In this document: piece by piece, positions 1-6,158 of the stretch | How the letters are laid out: every line of letters begins with the position of its first letter | Position numbering within the stretch: position 1 is the first letter of the stretch | Assembly: GCA_964431205.1 (NCBI GenBank) | Contig: CAYSIX010000147.1 | Span: forward strand, 1-10,477 | From: CAYSIX01 sp964431205 | Lineage (GTDB): Bacteria > Planctomycetota > Phycisphaerae > Phycisphaerales > Phycisphaeraceae | Length of the DNA: 10,477 nucleotides | Direction of reading: 5' to 3' | The notes under the pieces: model-generated | What the model was told of the DNA's origin: nothing | The model's database searches: none | The model's input: the letters and a program-made list of their open reading frames with translations, nothing else | Program-made: the position numbers and the translations under genes

Positions 1-1119
1 CTGCTCGGCGGGGCGGCGCTTTCCAAGCACTACTGCGAGAGCCACCTGCGCAACGTGTACAAGGGCAGGGTGTACCACGGGCGCGACGCGTTCGAGGGCC
101 TGCGGATCATGGACCGGCTCAAGTCCGGCAAGGCCGACGAACTCGACGCGGAGATCGAAGAGCGGCTGAACAAGCGTGCGGCGACGGACGAGAAGCTGGC
201 AGCCATGAAGGAGAAGAAACAGAAGAAGGCGGCGGGCGCCGAGGGCACGGACGTCGCGGCCGCCGACGCCCAGGCCACCGCGATCAAGGAGCGAAAGCGA
301 TCGGACGTGGCCAGGGACGTGGACGTGCCCGAGCCGCCGTTCTTCGGCTCGCGCGTCGTCGAGCACGTGCCGGTGGAGGAGGTCGTGCCCTTCGTGAACA
401 AGGTCGCGCTGTTCCGCGGGCAGTGGCAGTTCCGCAAGGGCAAGATGAACGACGAGGCCTACGAGCGACAGATCGCCGAGGAGGTCGAGCCGATCTTCCA
501 GCGCCTCACCCGCGAGGCCAGGGAGCAGAACATCCTCCAGCCCAAGGTCGTCTACGGCTATTACCCCTGTCAGTCGGACGGTGAGGACCTGATCCTCTTC
601 GACCCCGAGGACCACGACCGCGAGGTCGAGCGGTTCACGTTCCCGCGGCAGAAGAGCCGCAAGCGGCTGTGCATCAGCGACTTCTTCCGCTCGGTCGACT
701 CGGGCGAGAAGGACGTGATCGGGATGAGCTGCGTGACGATGGGCCCCGAGGCCAGCCGCCGCGCCCGCAAGCTCTTCGAGGACAACCAGTACCAGGAATA
801 CCTGTACCTGCACGGGTTCGGCGTCGAGTGCGCCGAGGCCCTGGCCGAGCTGTGGCACAAGCGCATGCGGCAGGAGCTGGGCATCGCCAACGAGGACTCG
901 CCCAACATCCGCGAGCTGTTCACCCAGCACTACCGCGGGTCGCGCTACAGCTTCGGGTACCCCGCCTGCCCCGACATGTCGGACCAGGAGATCCTCTGGC
1001 GGCTGCTCGACCCGAGCCGCATCGGCTGCGAGCTGACCGAGAACTGGCAGATCGACCCCGAGCAGTCCACCAGCGCCCTGGTCGTCCACCACCCGGAGGC
1101 GAAGTACTTCAACGTCTGA
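1..1119 (+). CDS. metH: Cobalamin-dependent methionine synthase, C-terminal part (5' end outside window)
   Basis: The frame is open from base 1 to a TGA at 1117-1119 and gives 372 visible residues; the start lies upstream of the window. The first ~40 residues match the end of the B12-binding domain (LLGGAALSKHY, then YKGRVYHGRDAFEGL). A charged Lys/Glu/Ala-rich linker of roughly 60 residues follows. The rest is the AdoMet-binding reactivation domain, with PPFFGSRVV, the YGYYPCQSDG strand and the RYSFGYPACPD motif at about 943-975, in which the Arg and the GYPACP loop contact AdoMet in the E. coli enzyme. MetH transfers a methyl group from methyl-tetrahydrofolate to homocysteine through cobalamin in the cytosol; this domain re-methylates oxidised cobalamin using AdoMet. 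The homocysteine, folate and most of the B12 modules must lie upstream. The identification is secure. A split gene encoding the activation module separately is not supported, because the B12 domain is in the same frame. Confidence 0.95.
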   Translation: MLGGAALSKHYCESHLRNVYKGRVYHGRDAFEGLRIMDRLKSGKADELDAEIEERLNKRAATDEKLAAMKEKKQKKAAGAEGTDVAAADAQATAIKERKRSDVARDVDVPEPPFFGSRVVEHVPVEEVVPFVNKVALFRGQWQFRKGKMNDEAYERQIAEEVEPIFQRLTREAREQNILQPKVVYGYYPCQSDGEDLILFDPEDHDREVERFTFPRQKSRKRLCISDFFRSVDSGEKDVIGMSCVTMGPEASRRARKLFEDNQYQEYLYLHGFGVECAEALAELWHKRMRQELGIANEDSPNIRELFTQHYRGSRYSFGYPACPDMSDQEILWRLLDPSRIGCELTENWQIDPEQSTSALVVHHPEAKYFNV

Positions 1120-1122
1120 CCG

Positions 1123-1144
1123 CCGCGGCACTTCGCGGCCGCGG
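1123..1144 (+). terminator. GC-rich hairpin just after metH
   Basis: CCGCGGC at 1123-1129 pairs perfectly with GCCGCGG at 1138-1144 around an 8-nt loop, three bases after the metH stop. No U-tract follows, so this is not a classical intrinsic terminator. It may slow polymerase, protect the mRNA 3' end, or be a by-product of high GC content. Confidence 0.3.
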
Positions 1145-1200
1145 ACGTCGGCCACCGCCACCCCTGCCGCCCGATTCTTCAAGGTCGCGACTCGACCCGC

Positions 1201-1229
1201 TGGCCTCGCCGCTCAGTCTGTGGAATAAT
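1201..1229 (+). promoter_or_regulatory. Candidate sigma70-type promoter for the YceI operon
   Basis: The bases TG at 1221-1222 plus AATAAT at 1224-1229 form an extended -10 element (5 of 6 matches to TATAAT), a rare AT-rich island in this GC-rich DNA. With a 17-bp spacer the -35 position is 1201-1206 (TGGCCT), a weak match that an extended -10 could tolerate. Transcription would start near 1236, about 68 bases before the YceI start codon. Confidence 0.4.
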
Positions 1230-1292
1230 CCCTCGCCGTGCCCGGCTTTTTTCGCGGAGCCTGCGATCCGCTGCTGTGTCCGTCAACACCCC

Positions 1293-1299
1293 AGGAGGT
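1293..1299 (+). promoter_or_regulatory. Shine-Dalgarno sequence that sets the YceI start
   Basis: AGGAGGT, a near-perfect anti-16S match, lies 4 bases before ATG 1304 and 7 bases before a second in-frame ATG at 1307. It rules against the longer open frame beginning at 1238, because that start would put about 22 non-homologous residues before the signal peptide. The 1307 ATG has the better spacing and could be the main start; the two products would differ by one Met. Confidence 0.75.
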
Positions 1300-1303
1300 C
1301 ACC

Positions 1304-1873
1304 ATGATGATCCATCTGACCCGATTGTTCGCCGTGGCTCTGATCGCTGTGCCGCTCGTCTCGCCGCGCAACGCCGCCGCCGAGTCCTGGCAGGTCGATG
1401 GCGTTCACTCCGGCGTGTACTTCAGGATCGGCCACCTCGACACCAGCTACGTCATGGGTCGGTTCAACGCCTTCACCGGCTCGTTCAACACCGGCGAGAA
1501 CCCCTCCTTCCGCTTCGCCGTCGAAACCGCCAGCGTCGACACCGCCAACGACCGACGCGACAATCACCTGCGAAGCCCCGACTTCTTCAACGCCACCGAG
1601 TTCCCGCAGATCACCTTCACCTCCACCTCCGTGCGCCAGACCGACGCCGGCTATGAGCTGACCGGCGACCTCTCGCTCCACGGCGAGACCCGGCAGGTCA
1701 CCGTCAACCTCAACAAGGTCGGCGAATCGAGCAGCGAGCGGTTCGGCAAGCGCATCGGATTCGAGTGCGAGTTCACCGTCAAGCGCAGCGACTACGGCAT
1801 GACCAACATGCTCAACGTCGTCGGCGATGAGGTGACGCTGATGGTCAACATCGAGGCGACGGCCGCCGAATGA
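1304..1873 (+). CDS. YceI-family periplasmic lipid-binding-like protein
   Basis: The product has 189 residues, the usual length for the family. An N-terminal signal peptide (hydrophobic about 8-21, cleavage likely after AAA near residue 26) predicts export. The mature part shows the YceI lipocalin-like pattern: WQVDGVHSGVYF with the HL of the first strands, DNHLRSPDFF near residues 86-95 followed by FPQITFTS, LTGDLSLHGETR, and the final KRSDYGM segment. Characterised family members form a beta-barrel that binds an isoprenoid chain in an internal cavity; the physiological role is often unclear. The start is fixed by the strong ribosome binding site at 1293-1299. The TGA overlaps the ATG of the next gene (ATGA), so the two are very probably co-translated. 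YceI genes are often paired with a cytochrome b561-type membrane protein; the partner here does not obviously look like that. Confidence 0.92.
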   Translation: MMIHLTRLFAVALIAVPLVSPRNAAAESWQVDGVHSGVYFRIGHLDTSYVMGRFNAFTGSFNTGENPSFRFAVETASVDTANDRRDNHLRSPDFFNATEFPQITFTSTSVRQTDAGYELTGDLSLHGETRQVTVNLNKVGESSSERFGKRIGFECEFTVKRSDYGMTNMLNVVGDEVTLMVNIEATAAE

Positions 1874-2796
1874 TCGTCGAACCGAGCTGGTTCCTGTGGG
1901 GCCTGGCGCTGCCGGCGGCGATCGCGGCGGTGGGCGTGATCCTGCTCGGCCGGCTGATGCGTTCGCCCCAGCACGCCGGCGCGGCGCTGGGCTGGGCGAT
2001 CGGACTGCCGCTGGCCTTGGCCGTCGGCTATCTGGCGACCTTCGGCCCGCCGCGCTGGCCGCCCAACACCGCCAACCACTGGCTGCTCGTGGCGATCGTG
2101 CCGGCGACCGCCGCCGTCGGCGTGTTGGCCGCGCTCGTCTCCGGGCGACGTCGCACCGGCGACGCCGCGGCGTGGGCCGCCCGCGCCCTGCTCGCCTGCG
2201 CGATCCCGCCGCTGTTGCTGCGCGCCTTCCTTCGTTACCACTGGAGCACCGGCGAGGCGGTCGCGTGGCTGATCGGTCTGCCGCTGCTGGGGCTGGCGGC
2301 GTGGTTCGGCATGCACCGCCTGGCGGCGCGTCGCCCGGGTCCGGCGATCCCGTTCGTGCTCGCCGGCACCGCGCTGGGCCTGGCCGGCGCGACCGTCGCG
2401 TCCGGCAGCATCACCCTCGGCCAGCTCACCGCCGTGCTCGCCGCGGCCGCGCTGGGCGGGTGGATCGGCGGCCTGGTCGTGCCCGACTCGGGCCCGAGAC
2501 GGGTCGGCCTCGACGCCAGCTTCGCCCTGCTGTTCGCCCTGCTGATCAACGACCGGTTCTACACCGAGACGATGAGCGACGCGGTGGCGCTGCTCGTGCT
2601 GGTCGCGCCGCTGACGATGTGGCTGGCGGAGCTGCCTCGGCCCGAGCGCCTCGGCGCCAAGTCCCGCACCGCGCTGCGCGTGCTGGTGCCGGCGGGCGTC
2701 GTCGCCCTGGCCGTCGCCCTGGCCGGCTACCAGAGCCTCGAGCCTGAATCCGACGCACCGGCCGACGACGCCGGCTCGCTCTACGAGGGCCTGTGA
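1870..2796 (+). CDS. Polytopic membrane protein of unknown function, coupled to YceI
   Basis: I do not recognise this 308-residue protein. It is dominated by Ala/Leu/Gly/Val and shows about ten hydrophobic stretches, roughly at residues 7-27, 38-57, 70-90, 98-117, 127-146, 155-172, 178-201, 210-225, 236-250 and 264-281. Short basic loops such as SGRRRTG, RLAARRPG and SGPRRVG separate some of them. The C-terminal ~24 residues are polar and acidic. Histidines are few (HAG, NHWL, YHWS, MHRL) and not spaced like the haem ligands of cytochrome b561, so that common YceI partner is unlikely. ATG 1870 overlaps the YceI stop by four bases and has no clear ribosome binding site of its own, which suggests translational coupling. 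Location in the inner membrane is a safe inference; substrate and activity cannot be read from the sequence. Confidence 0.85.
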   Translation: MIVEPSWFLWGLALPAAIAAVGVILLGRLMRSPQHAGAALGWAIGLPLALAVGYLATFGPPRWPPNTANHWLLVAIVPATAAVGVLAALVSGRRRTGDAAAWAARALLACAIPPLLLRAFLRYHWSTGEAVAWLIGLPLLGLAAWFGMHRLAARRPGPAIPFVLAGTALGLAGATVASGSITLGQLTAVLAAAALGGWIGGLVVPDSGPRRVGLDASFALLFALLINDRFYTETMSDAVALLVLVAPLTMWLAELPRPERLGAKSRTALRVLVPAGVVALAVALAGYQSLEPESDAPADDAGSLYEGL

Positions 2797-2814
2797 CCCG
2801 CCGCCAACACGCTG

Positions 2815-2843
2815 TGGCGACCGCCGGGCGCCACGGATAAGAT
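2815..2843 (+). promoter_or_regulatory. Weak candidate promoter for tRNA-Ala
   Basis: TAAGAT at 2838-2843 matches the -10 consensus at 4 of 6 positions and lies 10 bases before the mature tRNA 5' end, the spacing expected for a tRNA transcript with a very short leader. The -35 position with a 17-bp spacer, 2815-2820 (TGGCGA), matches only weakly. The call rests mainly on position. Confidence 0.3.
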
Positions 2844-2853
2844 GACCCGCGTC

Positions 2854-2926
2854 GGGGCCATAGCTCAGTTGGGAGAGCGCCTGCTTTGCAAGCAGGAGGT
2901 CGCCGGTTCGATCCCGGCTGGCTCCA
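2854..2926 (+). tRNA. tRNA-Ala (anticodon UGC)
   Basis: A 73-base cloverleaf folds cleanly. The acceptor stem GGGGCCA 2854-2860 pairs with TGGCTCC 2919-2925 with one G-U pair. The D stem is GCTC/GAGC (2863-2866, 2875-2878). The anticodon stem CCTGC/GCAGG (2880-2884, 2892-2896) encloses loop TTTGCAA with anticodon TGC at 2887-2889. The variable loop is AGGTC, the T stem GCCGG/CCGGC (2902-2906, 2914-2918) carries loop TTCGATC, and the discriminator is A2926. The 3' CCA is not encoded (ACT follows), so it must be added by a nucleotidyltransferase. The tRNA reads GCA and, by wobble, other Ala codons. Confidence 0.98.
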
Positions 2927-3032
2927 CTTGGTGTTCGGATCAGGACCGCCCGGCGGCGCGGCGTCGGCAGCGTGAGACCGTGCCGCGAGGGCGGAAGGCA
3001 TGAGCTTGATCATCTCAGTCGGCGGTGCCGGC

Positions 3033-3037
3033 AGGAG
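3033..3037 (+). promoter_or_regulatory. Shine-Dalgarno sequence that sets the sppA start
   Basis: AGGAG lies 7 bases before ATG 3045. It favours this start over an in-frame ATG at 3000, whose product would carry 15 extra residues in front of an otherwise typical signal peptide. A weaker GAGG at 2987-2990 stands 9 bases before 3000, so use of the upstream start is not excluded. Confidence 0.65.
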
Positions 3038-3044
3038 ACAACGG

Positions 3045-4940
3045 ATGAAATCGTGGCGATTGCGAGACGTGTTGGGCCCGGCGCTGCTGGCGGCGTGGCT
3101 GTGGGTGCCGGGCGTGGCCGGTCAGACGGCGGCGCAGGAGGCGCCGGCGGCCCCCGTGCCGGAGGCGGGCGAGCCGTCACAGGCGTCGTCGGCGCGTGAA
3201 GCGGAGGCCACGGGGACTGTGGTGGGCTGGCTGGAGCTGGAGGGCCCGCTGCGTGAGGGCCCGCCGCCGTTCGCCTGGGTGACCTCGGAGGAGGCGGGCG
3301 AGTCGCTGGAGGACGTGCTCGCGCAGATGCGGACGGTGGCCGAGGGCTCGCGGTACGCGGGCCTGGTGCTGTACCTGAACGAGCCGCGGCTGACGCTGAC
3401 GCAGGTGCACACGCTGCGGGCGGCGATCGAGCGCCTGCGCGACGCGGGCAAGCGGGTGCTGGCGTTCTCCGAGCGATACGACCTGGGCGGTTACCTGCTG
3501 GCCAGCGCGGCGGACCTGATCCTGCTGCAGCACCACGGCGAGGTGTCGTTGCACGGGCTGCTGGTCGAGGAGATGTACCTGGCGGGGCTGCTGGAGAAGG
3601 TGGGCGCGCGGGCGGACATGGTTCAGATCGGCCGGTACAAGGGCGCGGCCGAGCCTCTGACGCGGCGCGGTCCGAGCGAGGAGTGGGACGAGAACCTCGG
3701 CTCGCTGCTGGACGACCTGTACGACCAGTTCCTCGGCGCGATCGCGGAGGGGCGGGGGATCAAGCGTGCCGACGCCGAGGCGATCGTCGGCGAGTCGTGG
3801 ACGATGACGGACGAGCAGTTGCTGCGGCGTCGGGTCGTGGATCGGCTGGTGGACCGCGACCTGATCGACGTGACGGAGGTGGAGTTCGGCACGTCGTTCA
3901 CGTGGGACGACGCGATGGGCCAGTCGAAGACGACGGTGAACATGGACAACCCGTTCGCGTTGTTCAGCCTGCTGTTCAAGGAGCCGACGGTGCGGACGCG
4001 TCGGCCGAGCCTGGCGGTCATCCGAGCCACCGGGCCGATTCACATGGGGGATTCGACGTACGGCGACGGGCTGTTCACGGGCGACAGCGTGGGCAGCCGG
4101 ACGCTGGTCGAGGCGTTGGGCGAGGCCGACGCCGACTCGAACATCAAGGGCGTGCTGCTGCGGGTCGATTCGCCGGGGGGCTCGGCGCTGGCCAGCGAGG
4201 TGATCTGGCAGGCGATCCGGCAGGTGAGCCGGAGCAAGCCGGTGTACGTGAGCATCGGGCCGACGGCGGCCAGCGGCGGGTACTACCTCGCCTGCGCGGG
4301 GGAGCAGGTCTTCGTTTCGCCGCAGTCGATCCTCGGGTCGATCGGCGTGGTCGGGGGCAAGATCATCCTCGGCGGGCTGTATGAGAAGGTGGGCATCTCG
4401 ATCACGCGTCGCGGCCGCGGGCCCAACGCCGACCTGTTCAACAGCGTCGAGCCGTTCACCGATGCGCAGCGTGAGCAGGTCCGCCGATCGATGCAGCAGA
4501 TCTACGACCAGTTCACCGAGCGGGTGATGATCGGGCGGGGCAACCGGCTCAACAACGTGCAGGCGGTCGCCGAGGGCCGGCTGTTCACGGGGCGTCAGGC
4601 CGTCGAGAACGGTCTGGCGGACCACGTCGGCGATACGCGCGAGGCGCTGCGCGCGTTGGCGGACGGGGTGGGGCTGGAAGAGGGCGCCTACGACGTGGTG
4701 CACCTGCCGCCGCCGATGAGCCTGTCGCAGTTTCTCAACGAGATGTTCGGCCCGAGGGGGCAGGCGAGCGCGGGATCGCCGGCGCGCGCGACGGTGGAGG
4801 CGCACCCGCTGCTCACCGCCGCGCGGGAGCTGCTGGGCCCGCGCGGGTGGGAGGCGGCCCGGCCGGTGTGGCGCGGGCTTCTGCTGCTTCGTCAGGAGCC
4901 GGTGCTGACGCTGATGCCCACGGCCATCGTGATCCGCTGA
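3045..4940 (+). CDS. sppA: Signal peptide peptidase SppA, long (two-domain, 67K) type, S49 family
   Basis: The 631-residue protein has the length and tandem S49 layout of E. coli SppA. Residues about 4-24 form a signal or membrane anchor (basic start MKSWRLR, then a hydrophobic run ending VAG). The first S49 repeat spans roughly residues 60-270 and carries the catalytic lysine in GRYKGAAEPLTR (K199). The second spans roughly 325-520 and carries the nucleophilic serine in TAASGGYYLA (S410), preceded by the VDSPGG oxyanion-type loop. These two correspond to K209 and S409 of E. coli, so the Ser-Lys dyad looks intact. SppA is a membrane-bound tetrameric protease that degrades signal peptides left after secretion, with its active site on the outer face. 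It follows the tRNA on the same strand after 118 bases and is otherwise not linked to a visible operon. The C-terminal tail after about residue 545 is Arg/Pro/Leu-rich and poorly conserved in appearance. Confidence 0.95.
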   Translation: MKSWRLRDVLGPALLAAWLWVPGVAGQTAAQEAPAAPVPEAGEPSQASSAREAEATGTVVGWLELEGPLREGPPPFAWVTSEEAGESLEDVLAQMRTVAEGSRYAGLVLYLNEPRLTLTQVHTLRAAIERLRDAGKRVLAFSERYDLGGYLLASAADLILLQHHGEVSLHGLLVEEMYLAGLLEKVGARADMVQIGRYKGAAEPLTRRGPSEEWDENLGSLLDDLYDQFLGAIAEGRGIKRADAEAIVGESWTMTDEQLLRRRVVDRLVDRDLIDVTEVEFGTSFTWDDAMGQSKTTVNMDNPFALFSLLFKEPTVRTRRPSLAVIRATGPIHMGDSTYGDGLFTGDSVGSRTLVEALGEADADSNIKGVLLRVDSPGGSALASEVIWQAIRQVSRSKPVYVSIGPTAASGGYYLACAGEQVFVSPQSILGSIGVVGGKIILGGLYEKVGISITRRGRGPNADLFNSVEPFTDAQREQVRRSMQQIYDQFTERVMIGRGNRLNNVQAVAEGRLFTGRQAVENGLADHVGDTREALRALADGVGLEEGAYDVVHLPPPMSLSQFLNEMFGPRGQASAGSPARATVEAHPLLTAARELLGPRGWEAARPVWRGLLLLRQEPVLTLMPTAIVIR

Positions 4941-4957
4941 GCCACCCGGTGCCGCAG

Positions 4958-4973
4958 GGGCGCGCCCGCGCCC
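4958..4973 (+). terminator. Small GC hairpin after sppA
   Basis: GGGCGC at 4958-4963 pairs with GCGCCC at 4968-4973 around a 4-base loop, 17 bases after the sppA stop. There is no U-tract, and such short GC stems arise easily by chance in this composition. Confidence 0.2.
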
Positions 4974-5040
4974 ACCGCGCTCACACTGGCGCCACGGACG
5001 ACCCCGACGAGCACAAGCACATGCACAAGGACCCGCGTTC

Positions 5041-5931
5041 ATGCGCCTCGCCGTCATCCTGCCCGCCGCCGGCCGCGGCCAACGCTTCCACGCCGACCGC
5101 CCCGCCGACCCCCTGCTCGCCGGCCCCGACGCCGCGCCGCCGAGCAAGGTCGAACGCGACCTGGCCGGCCAGCCCGTCTTCCTCCGCGCCCTCGAGCCGT
5201 TCCTCAAACGCGACCACGCCGCCACCATCCTCCTCGCCGTCCACCCCGACGCGATCGATGCCTTCCGCTTCCGCTGGCAGGAACGCCTGGGTTTCCACGG
5301 CGTCGAGCTCGTCGCCGGCGGGACCGTCGAACGCTGGGAAACCGTCAGCAAGGCCCTGGCCCGCGTGCCCGACGACTGCACGCACGTGGCCATCCACGAC
5401 GCCGCCCGACCGCTGACCACCCGCGCGCTGGTCGATCGCTGCCTGCTCGCGGCCGAGCGGCACGACGCGGTCATCCCCGCCTGCGCCGTGCGCGCCACCG
5501 TCAAACGCGTCACCCCCGCCGAGCCGACCCCCGCGCCCGACGCCACGACCGATCGGATCGACACGATCCTCGGCGGGGGCGACGCCGCCGCCGGCGCCCC
5601 GCCCCTGCAACGCGTGGCCGAAACCGTGGACCGCCGCGACCTCGTCGAGGTCCAGACCCCCCAGGTCTTCTCGCTCCCCCTGCTGCGACGGGCTTACCAG
5701 CAGATCGCCGACGGCCGGCTCGACGCCCGGCGCCTCGCCTCGCTCACCGACGACGCCCAGCTCGTCGAGTGGCTCGGCGAACCGGTGTACGTCGTCGAGG
5801 GCGAGCCGACCAACCTCAAGATCACCCACCCGTCGGACCTGGAGCTCGCCGCCGCGCTGATCGAGAAGCGCGAGGCCGCGTCCCGCCAGCAGCTCGCCGC
5901 GAGGCGCCTCTTCGGCGACGATGATGACTAG
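5041..5931 (+). CDS. ispD: 2-C-methyl-D-erythritol 4-phosphate cytidylyltransferase IspD
   Basis: IspD joins CTP and methylerythritol 4-phosphate to give CDP-methylerythritol and pyrophosphate, the third step of the non-mevalonate isoprenoid pathway, in the cytosol. The signature blocks are in order: PAAGRGQRF (8-16, CTP loop), Lys36 in PSKVERDLAG (the PKQ-type lysine), GGTVERWETVSKAL (93-106), HDAARP (119-124), TVKRV (153-157), TVDRRDLVEVQTPQVF (195-210), a TDDA-type block and a TNLKITHPSDLELA block near the end with the second lysine. AAGGA at 5027-5031, 9 bases upstream, supports ATG 5041. At 296 residues it is longer than the usual 225-240: an insertion at about residues 18-34 follows the CTP loop, a ~32-residue Pro/Ala/Gly-rich insertion at 159-190 separates TVKRV from TVDRRDL, and the C-terminal tail ends in four Asp. 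Third codon positions are strongly C-rich, unlike the G-rich sppA next door. Confidence 0.93.
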   Translation: MRLAVILPAAGRGQRFHADRPADPLLAGPDAAPPSKVERDLAGQPVFLRALEPFLKRDHAATILLAVHPDAIDAFRFRWQERLGFHGVELVAGGTVERWETVSKALARVPDDCTHVAIHDAARPLTTRALVDRCLLAAERHDAVIPACAVRATVKRVTPAEPTPAPDATTDRIDTILGGGDAAAGAPPLQRVAETVDRRDLVEVQTPQVFSLPLLRRAYQQIADGRLDARRLASLTDDAQLVEWLGEPVYVVEGEPTNLKITHPSDLELAAALIEKREAASRQQLAARRLFGDDDD

Positions 5932-5977
5932 CCCCCACCTGCTGCCACATAGCGCTGAGATGCCACGCAAACACTCA

Positions 5978-6021
5978 CGGGAGCGTCAGTTGTAGCGGCC
6001 GTCCCCCGGTTATCGCTCCCG
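5978..6021. other. 8-bp inverted repeat in the intergenic region after ispD
   Basis: CGGGAGCG (5978-5985) is repeated inverted as CGCTCCCG (6014-6021) with 28 bases between. It lies in the 227-base gap between ispD and the PEP-CTERM gene. It could be a loose ispD terminator stem or a regulator site; the long loop makes a simple terminator unlikely. Apart from this and a weak promoter candidate, the gap shows nothing recognisable. Confidence 0.3.
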
Positions 6022-6047
6022 CACATGCTGAAAACCCTTAGCCCGTC

Positions 6048-6076
6048 TTGCGTTCGGGTTGTCTGAGCCGTATTGA
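6048..6076 (+). promoter_or_regulatory. Weak candidate promoter for the PEP-CTERM gene
   Basis: TTGCGT at 6048-6053 (-35, 3-4 matches to consensus) and TATTGA at 6071-6076 (-10, 3 matches) are separated by exactly 17 bases in one of the less GC-rich stretches of the window. Transcription would start near 6083, about 75 bases before the start codon. The -10 match is poor. Confidence 0.25.
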
Positions 6077-6144
6077 CTCGGACCGGAAGGCGCCTAGCCT
6101 CATCCATCGGTTTCTGTTCAGCGCCCGTTCACCCATCTGTGCTG

Positions 6145-6151
6145 AAAGGAG
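6145..6151 (+). promoter_or_regulatory. Shine-Dalgarno sequence that sets the PEP-CTERM gene start
   Basis: AAAGGAG lies 7 bases before ATG 6159, ideal spacing. It decides against an in-frame TTG at 6048 that would add 37 residues with no homology-like character. Confidence 0.7.
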
Positions 6152-6158
6152 CCTTGTC

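Noticed and set aside
1238..1303. Upstream extension of the YceI gene
   Set aside because: It would put about 22 unrelated residues before a normal signal peptide and would ignore the strong AGGAGGT at 1293-1299.
669..1307. A plus-strand open frame overlapping the metH end and the following gap
   Set aside because: It overlaps the conserved AdoMet domain of MetH in another frame, and its product is low-complexity Arg/Pro/Ala.
2854..3044. tRNA-Ala as an attachment site for an integrated element
   Set aside because: No integrase gene, no duplicated tRNA 3' end and no change in gene character is seen downstream; the next gene is housekeeping sppA.
3177..5564. A 795-codon open frame on the minus strand across sppA and the first part of ispD
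   Set aside because: It is antisense to two genes with clear family motifs. Its product is an Arg/His/Pro/Ala-rich sequence without recognisable domains, which is what GC-rich codon structure produces on the opposite strand.
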